NCBI GenBank assembly: GCA_025127975.1
Contig: JAHLYQ010000023.1
Location: 1 to 46,510 of the forward strand
From: Synechococcus sp. CS-1331
Lineage (GTDB): Bacteria; Cyanobacteriota; Cyanobacteriia; PCC-6307; Cyanobiaceae
Direction of reading: 5' to 3'
Length of the DNA stretch: 46,510 bases
Shown: piece after piece, positions 37,885 to 46,368 of the stretch
How positions within the stretch are numbered: position 1 is the first letter of the stretch
Layout: every line of letters begins with the position of its first letter
Translations under genes and position numbers: made by a program
Notes under the pieces: generated by a model
What the model saw: the letters and a program-made list of their open reading frames with translations, nothing else
What the model was told of the DNA's origin: nothing
Database searches by the model: none

Positions 37885-39153
37885 ATGGCTCCGCCCCCTG
37901 CCCCCCAGCAACCCAGACGCCGGCGCGACCGCCTGCTCAGGCTGCTGGGGGGACTGGCCCTGCTGGTCCCCCTGGGGGGCTGCACCCTGGGCCGTGAGTT
38001 GCCCAACGTGGTGTACCTGGCGATCGGGGCCAATAAAGATCAGCTCATCAACGCGGAGCTGAAACAGGAATTTCAGGATCAACTGTTGAAGGTGGGTGCG
38101 CGATACCGCCAGATCCACCCCGACACCCATTTTCAGTTCGGCGTTTACCCCGAAGATCAGATGGTGGAGGTCATGCGCCAGCGCAGCCGGAGTGGGCTCG
38201 CTCCGGATCTGCTGCTGGTAAATGGCGACACGGCCCTGCGCCTGCGCCAGGCCGGCCTGGTGGATCCCTTCCCAATCCGCAAGGACCAACTCGCCATCTT
38301 CAACGAGGAGGAGCTGGGGCGGTTGCGCAGCCCGGATGGGCGGCTGGCAGGGCTGCCGTTGCTGGTGCAGACCCAGTTGGGCTGCTTCAACCGCCAGCGC
38401 CTAAGCGAACCGCCGGCGACCTTGCAGGAGCTGCTCAATGCCACCGCCAACGGGCACCCCATGGGCCTGTCGCTAGACCTCTATTACCTGTTCTGGATCG
38501 TGGGCAGCACGGGCGCCCTGCCCGCCATTGACAAAGCCGTGCTGGGCCAACCGCTCAACCCGGCCGACCGCCAGGCCCTGACGGGCTGGCTGGCCTGGCT
38601 GCAGAACGCCAGCAACCAGCAGCGGGTCACCTTCTTCCCCGACCAGCCCACCGCCGAAGCCGAATTCAAGGCCGGCCGGCTCGACTGGATCCCCTGTCGC
38701 AGCATCGTGCTGCGACAGCTGCGCCGGGTGATGGGCAACACCCTCGGGGTCGCCCCCCTGCCCGATGGGGAGGGTCACCGGGCCAGCCCGGTCAACCGGC
38801 TGCGGGTGCTGGCCCTGGGCCGCAGCTCCAGCGCAGCGGGGCGTCGCCGCGCCCTGGCCTTTAGCTTCTACAGCGTCAATCCGCTGACCCAGCGCACCCT
38901 CACCCTGGGATCCTCGACGGTGCTGCCAGCCAATCGCTTCGTCACCGTGCCGGTGCAGAGCTCCCAGGTGCTGGCCGCCATGGTGGCCGCCGCCAACCAG
39001 GGCCTCCAGGCCAACAGCCTGGTGACCCTGGTGCACACCAATGACCCCCGCATTCCCCGCTTGCAGAGCCTGCTGACGCAGTTGGTGTTCGGGGAGGCCA
39101 GCCCCAACGGCGCCACCACCGAGCTGATCCGGATCCTGCAGGCCCGCCCATGA
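37885..39153 (+). CDS. Extracellular solute-binding lipoprotein (ABC family 1-like)
   Basis: 422 residues from ATG 37885 ([10 protein letters not shown]). A twin-basic N-region ([10 protein letters not shown]), hydrophobic core and lipobox PLGGC (Cys33) predict a lipoprotein. The mature part has the periplasmic-binding-protein layout: [49 protein letters not shown], and later [11 protein letters not shown] and [17 protein letters not shown]. Ligand unknown. No permease or ATPase is next to it; instead the stop overlaps the start of an MscS-family gene (ATGA). Divergent from valS with 49 bases between starts. Confidence 0.82.
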   Translation: MAPPPAPQQPRRRRDRLLRLLGGLALLVPLGGCTLGRELPNVVYLAIGANKDQLINAELKQEFQDQLLKVGARYRQIHPDTHFQFGVYPEDQMVEVMRQRSRSGLAPDLLLVNGDTALRLRQAGLVDPFPIRKDQLAIFNEEELGRLRSPDGRLAGLPLLVQTQLGCFNRQRLSEPPATLQELLNATANGHPMGLSLDLYYLFWIVGSTGALPAIDKAVLGQPLNPADRQALTGWLAWLQNASNQQRVTFFPDQPTAEAEFKAGRLDWIPCRSIVLRQLRRVMGNTLGVAPLPDGEGHRASPVNRLRVLALGRSSSAAGRRRALAFSFYSVNPLTQRTLTLGSSTVLPANRFVTVPVQSSQVLAAMVAAANQGLQANSLVTLVHTNDPRIPRLQSLLTQLVFGEASPNGATTELIRILQARP

Positions 39154-40382
39154 AGGAGCTGCTGCTGGAGATCTTCGGTTGGCTGGGTTATCTGGAGCGC
39201 CCCTCGGTGCTGCTGCAGCTGGGCCTGGTGATCGCCGTGGTGCTGCTCACCCGACGGGCCCAACGCCGGCGCTGGCTGCAGCCCCTGCCGCAGCTCGCCT
39301 ATGCGCCCGTGGGGATATTGACCCTGGCCCTGGGCTGCGGGGTCCTCGCCGGCCTGGGACTACCCCAGGGGCTGGCGAGCCTGCTGGGGCTGCAATGGCT
39401 GGGCTGGTACGGCATCAGCCTGCTGCCCAAGCGGCTTCATCAACTCGAATCCCGGCTACTGCGGCCGGCCTACCTGGTGGGAGCTGCCCTGCTGCTGATC
39501 CGGGAGGTGGACAACTTCAACGACATCGCCGTGATCCAGCTGGGTGAGCTGCTGGGGGTGGCGGTGAGCTTCGGCAAGCTGTTCAACTCCCTGGTGGTCA
39601 TCTACCTAGTGCTGGTGGGCTGCGGACCACCGGCGGCGGGGGTGGCCTGGCTGGTCCAGCGCAGCCTGGGCCTGAGCGACGGCAGCCGCAAGGCCATGGA
39701 ACTGATGCTGCGTTATCTGGTGGTGGGCCTGGGGCTGGTGGGGGTGGCCATGCACCTGGGCATCAACAGCACCGCCTTAATTGCCGTGGCGGGTGGCCTA
39801 TCCGTAGGCCTGGGCTTCGGCGTCAAGGAGGTATTTTCCAACTTTGTAAGCGGCATCTGGCTGCTGTTCGAGGGCTCGGTGAGGCCAGGCGAAGTGCTGA
39901 TGCTCGACGGTGATGCCTGTGAGGTGCGCCAACTCGGGTTGCGGGCCACCCTGCTCTGGCGCAACCGGGACAACGCCGAACTGCTGATCCCCAACCAGAC
40001 CTTTTTCACCACAGCGGCCACCACATACACCGCCAGCGATCGCATGCGCCGCAGCCAGGTAAGCATTAGCGCCGCCTATCACCACGACCCAGCTGAGGTG
40101 ATAGCCCTGCTCGAAGCCACAGCTCTGGAGGTGGCAAGGGTGCTTCCCCAGCCGCCCCCCAAAGCCCTACTGCTGAACTACGGCGACTTCGCTATTAATT
40201 ACGCCCTGCGCTTCTGGATCGCCAATCCCATGGACAACGTCGGGATCTGCAGCGAAGTGAACCAGGCGATCTGGCAGGCCTTCCGGCAGGGCGGCATCGA
40301 GATTCCCTTCCCCCAACAGGTGCAGTACCCCATGGCGTGGCCCCCCGAAGACCACCAGAGCAAGCAGGTCAATTCGATATGA
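39150..40382 (+). CDS. MscS-family mechanosensitive channel
   Basis: 410 residues. Several N-terminal helices (about 20-40, 50-75, 105-125, 140-170) precede the MscS core. The pore-lining TM3-like segment is GINSTALIAVAGGLSVGLGFGVKEVFSNFVSGI (Gly/Ala-rich), then the beta domain WLLFEGSVRPGEVLML...GLRATLLWRNRDNAELLIPNQTF, and a C-terminal alpha/beta cage ending in IEIPFPQQVQYP. Releases osmolytes or ions on membrane tension. ATG overlaps the preceding lipoprotein stop by four bases, so co-translated. Convergent with the DUF4239 gene, only four bases apart. Confidence 0.92.
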   Translation: MKELLLEIFGWLGYLERPSVLLQLGLVIAVVLLTRRAQRRRWLQPLPQLAYAPVGILTLALGCGVLAGLGLPQGLASLLGLQWLGWYGISLLPKRLHQLESRLLRPAYLVGAALLLIREVDNFNDIAVIQLGELLGVAVSFGKLFNSLVVIYLVLVGCGPPAAGVAWLVQRSLGLSDGSRKAMELMLRYLVVGLGLVGVAMHLGINSTALIAVAGGLSVGLGFGVKEVFSNFVSGIWLLFEGSVRPGEVLMLDGDACEVRQLGLRATLLWRNRDNAELLIPNQTFFTTAATTYTASDRMRRSQVSISAAYHHDPAEVIALLEATALEVARVLPQPPPKALLLNYGDFAINYALRFWIANPMDNVGICSEVNQAIWQAFRQGGIEIPFPQQVQYPMAWPPEDHQSKQVNSI

Positions 40383-40386
40383 ACTG

Positions 40387-41115
40387 CTAGACCTTCAGCC
40401 GGTCGACGGCATTCTCTAACAGCTGAATTGAAACATCCTCGGCCGAATCGAGATCGGAGAGGCCGAAGGGGTTGTCAATATCGTCGATCAAACGCAGCAG
40501 CAAGATCAGGATAAAGGAAATCACCCCTAGGAAGAAGACCGACTCAAGTATATTCTCAGAGCGGGCCATCACCAGACCACCAAACAAAAGCACAACCGCA
40601 ATATCCGCCATCCAGTAAACCAGTGGAACAAAGGTGGTATCACGAATGGTCTGCACCCGGTTAATCTTCTGCAGAACCACCGCCATATCCTGCATCAATC
40701 GACCCCGCAACGTGGAGGCATCACCCTTGAACTGAACTGCAGCATTCACCACCTCCCCATGGGCCCTTTCGTAGGACAAAAGGATCTGCTCAGTGGTGAT
40801 CCGCTCCATAAACCAGTCGATCAGGTAGTGGCCCAAACCCTCCACAGCCTCAAGCGCCGCCGCAACCCGCGCCTCAGGGTGATAAGCCTGAATTGCCTGG
40901 ATCTCCAGCTTGAGGGACTGGAGCGATGTAGCTAATTCGCCAGGAATCTTTTCACTCTCCTTGAAATCGGTAAGCACCCCATTCAGCAGAAAACCAAGCA
41001 GAAAAACTGTCGAGGCAACCATCGCCGAAAACAGCTGGTTAACGGAGATCCGCTCGAGGCCAAGAACATGCACCGCCACCTTGATGCCGCAGAGCACAAG
41101 CACCTGGAGAAACAC
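40387..41115 (-). CDS. DUF4239 (bestrophin-like) membrane protein
   Basis: 242 residues from GTG at 41115; no ATG exists before the in-frame stop at 41158-41160. Two N-terminal helices (VLVLCGIKVAVHVLG and LFSAMVASTVFLLGFLLNGVL), a long soluble helical part (LKLEIQAIQAYHPEARV...), and two C-terminal helices (FVPLVYWMADIAVVLLFGGLVM and SVFFLGVISFILILLLRLIDDIDNPF). Resembles DUF4239 bestrophin-like proteins, possible anion channels; function here unproven. The N-terminus may be slightly truncated. A decayed copy of residues ~30-60 lies just upstream at 41241-41342. Confidence 0.75.
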   Translation of the reverse strand: MFLQVLVLCGIKVAVHVLGLERISVNQLFSAMVASTVFLLGFLLNGVLTDFKESEKIPGELATSLQSLKLEIQAIQAYHPEARVAAALEAVEGLGHYLIDWFMERITTEQILLSYERAHGEVVNAAVQFKGDASTLRGRLMQDMAVVLQKINRVQTIRDTTFVPLVYWMADIAVVLLFGGLVMARSENILESVFFLGVISFILILLLRLIDDIDNPFGLSDLDSAEDVSIQLLENAVDRLKV

Positions 41116-41240
41116 CCCCCGAATCTTGCGCAGCCGCCTCGAGCGCTGCCAAAATTTTTAGATGTTGACAATTTTAAAACTTTACCAACTTCCCATATTC
41201 ATTTTGGACCAACCACTTCCCCAGCGGAGGTATTCCGGAA

Positions 41241-41342
41241 CATAAGCTGGGCCCTGGTCGCCAGGTACTTCCCGCTTTCCTTAGAATCGATTAGCACTCC
41301 GCTCAATAAAAAACGAGCAGGCACACGGTGGAGGCGACGATT
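41241..41342 (-). pseudogene. Decayed duplicate fragment of the DUF4239 gene
   Basis: On the minus strand this reads LIVASTVCLLVF then, after a one-base slip in a T run, LLSGVLIDSKESGKYLATRAQ. That aligns with MVASTVFLLGFLLNGVLTDFKESEKIPGELATS of the intact gene at about 40917-41020 on the same strand. The DNA match is also visible (GAGGCGACGAT versus GAGGCAACCAT; AGCACTCC versus AGCACCCC). Lack of a start, the frameshift and short extent make it a remnant. The rest of the gap 41116-41434 is AT-rich and shows no other gene. Confidence 0.7.
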
Positions 41343-41434
41343 AGTCGACTTGGGCGCAAACTAAACATGAAGCCTGGCCGGCCTTAGCTGGCGTTGCCCA
41401 ACACAAGCAAGCGTGTTGCGGCCGCCTAGTTTGA

Positions 41435-41707
41435 ATGACTAGTCAAACACCCACCATGATCGAGCCTTTCCTGCAGGCAGTCCGCTCCAACGAGGAGCTG
41501 CAACGGGAGTTGCGCAGCGTCACCACGGCAGCGGGGTTGGCTGAGGTAGCCGCCCGGGCCGGGTTCGCCATGGAAGCTGGGCCTTTGGTGAAGGCATTTG
41601 CCCAGCTGCTGGTCGAGGGCGATGACGCCCTGGCAGTGAGAAATTTTGACAATCTGGGCTGGGACGTGGGCGAACTGGCCTGGGCCCTCAAGACCTGGGA
41701 GAGCTGA
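41435..41707 (+). CDS. Nif11 domain peptide
   Basis: 90 residues (alternative ATG at 41456 gives 83). MIEPFLQAVRSNEELQRELRSVTTAAGLAEVAARAGFAMEAGPL is the Nif11 pattern: FL..v..n.eLq.el, then A..aGF. In cyanobacteria this family includes nitrogen-fixation-linked proteins of unknown function and leader regions of ribosomally made natural products. There is no GG-type cleavage site followed by a Cys-rich core, and no lanthionine or radical-SAM enzyme nearby, so it is better called a stand-alone Nif11 protein. Preceded by AT-rich non-coding DNA. Confidence 0.75.
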   Translation: MTSQTPTMIEPFLQAVRSNEELQRELRSVTTAAGLAEVAARAGFAMEAGPLVKAFAQLLVEGDDALAVRNFDNLGWDVGELAWALKTWES

Positions 41708-41728
41708 GACCCAGAGCCCGAGCCCGGC

Positions 41729-42349
41729 TCAACCCCTGGCCAGCCGCTTGAGATAGGCGCCTCGGCTGCCGGCATTGATCCAGCCGGTGGCGATTGTTTT
41801 GCTGTGCTCGTGGCTGGCCCTGCCGCGGTGAATGTGGGAAGGACCGGCCGGAAAGATCACCAGCTTGCCCCACTCGGCCGGCTCATGGTGGCCCTGCCAG
41901 TGGAACTCGGTGCCGGCCTCCGCCACGTCATTGCAATACAAAATCCAGGCCAGTACGCGGTGCACCGGTTCGGTGGCCTCGTCGCTGATGGTCCAGTCGC
42001 AGTGCCAGCGCTTGAAGCCCTCACCCGGGGCGTAGTGCTGGAGGTTGAAGATTGGATTGACAAACAGCTCCTGATCCGGACAGCACTCCCGCAGCAGGGG
42101 GCGCTCCTGCAGGTAGCGCTCCAGGGCGGCGCTCACCCCGCGCAGGATCACCTCGGCCAGGGCATAGGCCTCGGGATCGGAGCGGTCGATCGCCACCAGG
42201 GAGATGTCCGTGGAGATTTTGGCGGGCTCGGCGCTGGGCCCGAAGGCCACCCCCGGACGCTGTAGGTCGCTGCGGCGCTCAAAAAAGGCCCGCACCCCAT
42301 CGGCCAGGGCCTCGAAGCCGGCATTGCGGTAGGAGGCGATCAGCTCCAT
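41729..42349 (-). CDS. 2-oxoglutarate/Fe(II)-dependent oxygenase family protein
   Basis: 206 residues. The Fe ligands fit a prolyl-hydroxylase-like double-stranded beta helix: H116-C-D118 (RWHCDWT), then a distal His in PSHIHRGRASHEHSKTIATGW (H172 or H174), with Lys184 as the likely 2-oxoglutarate anchor. FNLQHYAPGEGFKRWH before the HxD motif and LAWILYCNDVAEAGTEFHW after it are typical. Substrate unknown. The ATG shares one base with the stop of the upstream gene (TGATG), indicating a two-gene operon. Convergent with the Nif11 gene. Confidence 0.87.
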   Translation of the reverse strand: MELIASYRNAGFEALADGVRAFFERRSDLQRPGVAFGPSAEPAKISTDISLVAIDRSDPEAYALAEVILRGVSAALERYLQERPLLRECCPDQELFVNPIFNLQHYAPGEGFKRWHCDWTISDEATEPVHRVLAWILYCNDVAEAGTEFHWQGHHEPAEWGKLVIFPAGPSHIHRGRASHEHSKTIATGWINAGSRGAYLKRLARG

Positions 42350-42798
42350 CAGGGCTGCTGCCGCCAGGGAATGGCCACCAGGGCATCGAGTGGCTGCCAG
42401 CGCTCCTGGGGGGCCACCAGCCCTGGCAGCAGCCCCACCCGCTCCAGGGCCTGGGACACCCGGGCGGAGTCGAGCGGCCCGCCGGGCCCCATGGGCATCA
42501 CCAGCACCTGCTCCTGGGCGGGATCGGCCAACACCTGCAGCTCCAAATCCTCCAAAGCCCGCTCAAAGAAGACCCGGCGCATGCGTCCGCTGATCACCGG
42601 GCCCAGGGCAGCTGCAAAGGCCTCCAGCCCGTCCCGATCACCGCTGCAACCGCAGTTGAGCGACAGCCAGATCATCAGCTTGGCCCAACTCTCGGTGCTC
42701 CACAGGGGCTGAAAGCTCTCGCGGTGCTGGCGCACCAGCTCGCCGATGGCGAAATCAAACAAGCTGGCCTGCAGGCTGGAGGCGTTCATGGCCGCCAT
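42349..42798 (-). CDS. Conserved hypothetical protein coupled to the 2OG oxygenase
   Basis: 149 residues from ATG 42798 (or 147 from ATG 42789). The longer open frame upstream overlaps the divergent 42847 gene and is unlikely. All-soluble, mixed alpha/beta: ASLFDFAIGELVRQHRESFQPLWSTESWAKLMIWLSLNCGCSGDRDGLEAFA, then MRRVFFERALEDLELQVLADPAQEQVLVMPM. It looks ordered and conserved, but I recognise no domain. Translational coupling to the oxygenase suggests a shared task. Confidence 0.72.
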   Translation of the reverse strand: MAAMNASSLQASLFDFAIGELVRQHRESFQPLWSTESWAKLMIWLSLNCGCSGDRDGLEAFAAALGPVISGRMRRVFFERALEDLELQVLADPAQEQVLVMPMGPGGPLDSARVSQALERVGLLPGLVAPQERWQPLDALVAIPWRQQP

Positions 42799-42846
42799 CC
42801 TGCCCAGCCGCGGGCAGACTGCAACCACCCGCGCCCGCCGCAGCCC

Positions 42847-43104
42847 ATGGCCCTCGACTTCAACGATCCTGAACTGGAGTTCGGCGATCTCGTCTACGCC
42901 TACCAGAGCTGGGTGATGGCGGTGATCAACGATGAGAAGCTCGGCGGCAGCGAAACCCTGCTCACCGAAGAGATCGCCGACGACGCCCTCAACGCCATGC
43001 GCTTCCTGCCCGGCGAGGTGACCAGCGCCATCGAAACCAGCCTGGCCCGTGTCTATGACGTAGATGCCGAGGAGCTGGCCAACCTGCTGTTCCCGGAAAG
43101 TTGA
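42847..43104 (+). CDS. Small acidic conserved hypothetical protein
   Basis: 85 residues from ATG 42847. Strongly acidic, helical: DFNDPELEFGDLVYAYQSWVMAVINDEKLGG, then LTEEIADDALNAMRFLPGEVTSAIETSLARVYDVDAEELANLLFP. No motif recognised. It ends 18 bases before the P-type ATPase start, so the two are probably co-transcribed. Codon use matches neighbours; the compact composition argues for a real protein. Confidence 0.75.
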   Translation: MALDFNDPELEFGDLVYAYQSWVMAVINDEKLGGSETLLTEEIADDALNAMRFLPGEVTSAIETSLARVYDVDAEELANLLFPES

Positions 43105-43122
43105 CACCCCGCAGGAGCAGTC

Positions 43123-45786
43123 GTGCCCCTTCTCCCCGCTGACGTCCACAGCCGCGCCGGCCCCGATCTGGCAGCCGAGCTGGCCAGCAGCGCCAGCCAG
43201 GGGCTCAGCGATCAGGAGGCCGAGCGGCGCCTGGGGGTTTGGGGGCCGAACGCCCTCGGCGACGGGGGGGGCTCACCGGCCTGGCGCCGGTTCCTGGGCC
43301 AATTTCACGACCCCCTGCTCTACACGCTGCTGGCGGTGGGCGGGATCAAATTGCTAATCCACGAACCCAGCGAGGCGCTGGTGATCTGGAGCGTCACCCT
43401 GATCAACGCCGTGATCGGCTACGTGCAGGAAAGCCGGGCCGAAACGGCGATTGCCGCCCTGGCCCGATCCGTGCGCACCGAAGTGGAGGTGATCCGCGCC
43501 GGCCGGCGCCATCGCCTCGCCTCCGAGCAACTGGTGCCGGGCGACCTGGTGCGCCTGGAGGCGGGCAACAAGGTGCCGGCGGATCTGCGCCTGCTCCAGG
43601 CCCGCAACCTGCAGGTGGATGAATCGAGCCTCACCGGCGAATCCCTGCCGGCGGCGAAAGACAGCGCAGCCGTTGCCAAGGACACTCCCCTGGCAGAGCG
43701 GATCGGCATGGCCTATGCCGGCAGCCTGGTGACCAGCGGCCTGGGCCTGGGCCTGGTGGTAGCCACCGGTGCCGCCACCGAAGTGGGCCAGATCTCGAGC
43801 TCCCTGCAACAGCAGGTCAGCCTGAGCACGCCCCTGACCCGCAAGTTCCGCCGCTTCAGCCACACCCTGCTGCAGCTGGTGCTGGTGCTGGCCGGCCTCA
43901 CCTTCCTGGTGGGTCTGCTGCGCGGCCGCGATGGGGTCGAGATGTTTGACGGGGCGGTGGCCCTGGCGGTGGGGGCGATTCCGGAGGAGCTGCCGGCGAT
44001 CGTGACGATCACCCTGGCAATCGGCGTGAACCGGATGGCCCGCCGCAACGCGATCATCCGCAAGCTGCCGGCGGTGGAGGCCCTGGGCAGCACCACCGTG
44101 ATCTGCTCCGACAAGACCGGCACCCTCACCCAGAACCGGATGACGGTGCAGGAGATCTATGCCGGCGGAGCCCTGGTGCCGATCGAGGCGCTCTGGCCAG
44201 GCAATGGCAGTGACGGCGATCTCCTGGCCAGCAATCGGGCCCTGGAAGAAACCCTGCTGGCGGGCCTGCTCTGCAACGACGCCCGGCCCAGCCAGCAGGA
44301 GGGGCTGGTGGGGGATCCCACCGAAACGGCCCTGCTCCAGGCCGCCGAAACGGCTGGCCTGGACCGGCAGCAGGCCCTCGAGCGCCACCCCCGTCGAGAT
44401 GCCATTCCGTTTGAGTCAGAGCAGCAATACATGGCCACCCTGCACGGCAGCGACCGCATCCTGGTCAAGGGCTCGGTGGAAGTGGTGCTGGCCCGCTGCA
44501 GCCGCCAGCTGAACCCGAGCGGCCAGGCCGAGCCCCTGGAAGGCGAGCGCATCACCGCCGCGGTGGCAACCATGGCCGGCCGGGGCCAGCGGGTGCTGGC
44601 CTTCGCCATCGGGCGGGCCGATGGGGATCCCAACCAGCTGCAGCCCAGCCAGATCGAGCGGGGGCTGGATTTTCTGGGTCTGCAGGGCATGCTCGATCCC
44701 CCCCGCCCCGAGGCGATCCGGGCCGTGGCCGCCTGCCAGGGCGCGGGAATCAGGGTGAAGATGGTTACGGGCGACCACCTCGAAACCGCCCGATCCATCG
44801 CCCTGCAGCTGGGCCTGGGCGATGGAGCGGGCAGCCTGGGGGCCATCGATGGCCGCAGCCTGGCCAGGCTCAGCCCGGCTGAGCTGGTCGACTGCGTCCG
44901 CCGCAACGACGTGTTTGCCCGGGTGGCGCCCGCCCAGAAGCTGGCCCTGGTTCAGGCCCTCCAGGCCGATGGGGCCGTGGTGGCCATGACCGGCGATGGC
45001 GTCAACGACGCCCCGGCCCTCAAACAGGCCGACATCGGCATCGCCATGGGCAAGGGGGGCACGGAGGTGGCCCGAGAAGCGGCCGACATGCTGCTGACCG
45101 ACGACAACTTCGCCACGATCGAAGCGGCCGTGGAGGAGGGCCGGGCCGTTTACCTCAACCTGCACAAGGCCCTGGCCTTCGTGCTGCCGGTGAACGGCGG
45201 CGCCTCGATGACAATCCTGCTGGGGGCCGTGCTCGGCCTGGAGCTGCCGGTAACAGCCCTGCAGGTGCTTTGGCTGAACATGGTCTGCTCCCTGAGCCTC
45301 TCGATCCCCCTGGCCTTCGAGCCCCGGCCACCGGGGCTGATGCGGCAAGGGCCGCGGCCCCCGGCCCAGCCCCTCCTGAGCCGGGGTTTGGTGCGCAAGG
45401 TGGTGCTGGTTTCAACCTTCTACTGGTGCTTCATCTTCGGGGTATTTCTCTGGGCCCGCTCCCATGGCCACAGCCTGCCCCTGGCCCGCACCATGGCGAT
45501 CCAGGCCCTGGTGCTGGCCCAGATCGCCTATCTGGTCAGCATCAGCCAGGTCAGCAAGCTGGGCTGGCGCCATTGGCACCACAATCCGATCCTGCTGGCG
45601 GGCATCGGCACGGCGGTGCTGCTGCAGCTGGGCTTCAGCCAGCTCGGCTGGATGAACCGCTTCTTCGCCACGGCCCCCCTGGAGCCCCAGCAGTGGTTGA
45701 TCTGCGGCGTGGCCCTGCTGGTGATGGTGCCGGTGGCCGCCCTAGCCGAACGGCTCGATCCCACCACGGGAATCCCCAGGGTCTGA
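43123..45786 (+). CDS. P-type cation-transporting ATPase (PacL/PMA-like)
   Basis: 887-residue ion pump. GTG start with AGGAG 8-12 bases upstream. N-terminal cation ATPase domain (1-75); actuator TGES (171-174); membrane motif PEELP (287-291, where Ca2+/Na+ pumps have PE(G)LP); phosphorylated Asp330 in CSDKTGTLTQN; nucleotide domain with KGSVEVVL; MVTGDHLETA; hinge TGDGVNDAPALKQADIGIAMG. About ten membrane helices; GASMTILLGAVLGLELPVTALQVLWLNM is the M5-M6 region. It resembles P2-type pumps, but the ion (Ca2+, Na+/K+, H+ or Mn2+) cannot be decided. Contains a G7 run at 43264-43270. Confidence 0.93.
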   Translation: MPLLPADVHSRAGPDLAAELASSASQGLSDQEAERRLGVWGPNALGDGGGSPAWRRFLGQFHDPLLYTLLAVGGIKLLIHEPSEALVIWSVTLINAVIGYVQESRAETAIAALARSVRTEVEVIRAGRRHRLASEQLVPGDLVRLEAGNKVPADLRLLQARNLQVDESSLTGESLPAAKDSAAVAKDTPLAERIGMAYAGSLVTSGLGLGLVVATGAATEVGQISSSLQQQVSLSTPLTRKFRRFSHTLLQLVLVLAGLTFLVGLLRGRDGVEMFDGAVALAVGAIPEELPAIVTITLAIGVNRMARRNAIIRKLPAVEALGSTTVICSDKTGTLTQNRMTVQEIYAGGALVPIEALWPGNGSDGDLLASNRALEETLLAGLLCNDARPSQQEGLVGDPTETALLQAAETAGLDRQQALERHPRRDAIPFESEQQYMATLHGSDRILVKGSVEVVLARCSRQLNPSGQAEPLEGERITAAVATMAGRGQRVLAFAIGRADGDPNQLQPSQIERGLDFLGLQGMLDPPRPEAIRAVAACQGAGIRVKMVTGDHLETARSIALQLGLGDGAGSLGAIDGRSLARLSPAELVDCVRRNDVFARVAPAQKLALVQALQADGAVVAMTGDGVNDAPALKQADIGIAMGKGGTEVAREAADMLLTDDNFATIEAAVEEGRAVYLNLHKALAFVLPVNGGASMTILLGAVLGLELPVTALQVLWLNMVCSLSLSIPLAFEPRPPGLMRQGPRPPAQPLLSRGLVRKVVLVSTFYWCFIFGVFLWARSHGHSLPLARTMAIQALVLAQIAYLVSISQVSKLGWRHWHHNPILLAGIGTAVLLQLGFSQLGWMNRFFATAPLEPQQWLICGVALLVMVPVAALAERLDPTTGIPRV

Positions 45787-45882
45787 CTAGGTGAGACTTG
45801 GCAAGTGTTAAATCACCGTGTTGGCTGAACAACATGGCCAAATGCTGCTCCAAGGCTATTAGTTAAGTAACCCGAAGCAGAT

Positions 45883-45960
<78 letters not shown>

Positions 45961-46368
45961 TATTTTTCGGCAGGCTGTTCGCAGATTCGTGCGCACAGCC
46001 CCTGTAACAGGCCTGCTTCCGTGCGCACGGGCAAGCAGTCAGGCACGCCCGTCACGGCCTTTGCGACAAGCAATTAAGCAGCTGAGTGCAGTGCTCTACA
46101 GGCAGGTTGATATCGCTCTCCCCTGGCCGATGGTCGGGTCTCAGCACCGAGCCAAAGGCATGCAAAAGTGCCATTTGGTTGGGCTTGCAAGCGGCGTCGA
46201 GCTGAGTCTGAGCAAGAAGGTCACTAATACCCGCGTTGTGCTCAGTCCCGCAGAGCGGCAACCGTTGATCGTGTAACGGAGAATCCGGTTTGGACTACTT
46301 GCTGAGCTAAACCTCCACGAACAATCCCACTTCCACCATTCGGCGGTAGTGGTCGCTGATCTGGCGAG
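45961..46368. other. Stretch without a recognisable intact gene
   Basis: About 400 bases between the degenerate tRNA and the IS end. It holds the inverted repeats described separately and a 95-codon plus-strand ORF (45989-46276) with no recognisable domain. A minus-strand 19-codon tail (46366 to the TAG at 46307, reading ISDHYRRMVEVGLFVEV) looks like the end of a gene truncated at the IS junction. Lower coding quality than the rest of the window. Confidence 0.5.
45970..46016. repeat. Imperfect inverted repeat with palindromic centre near the pseudo-tRNA
   Basis: GCAGGCTGTT (45970-45979) is complementary to AACAGGCCTGC (46006-46016) except for one bulged base. The 8-base palindrome GTGCGCAC lies between them (45989-45996) and again just outside at 46021-46028. 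No gene spans this stretch convincingly. Confidence 0.5.

Noticed and set aside
43354..44388. 344-codon minus-strand ORF inside the P-type ATPase gene
   Set aside because: Antisense of a clear ATPase; no recognisable domain.
45989..46276. 95-codon plus-strand ORF as a gene
   Set aside because: No domain or RBS, and it starts within the palindromic stretch; kept only as a note.
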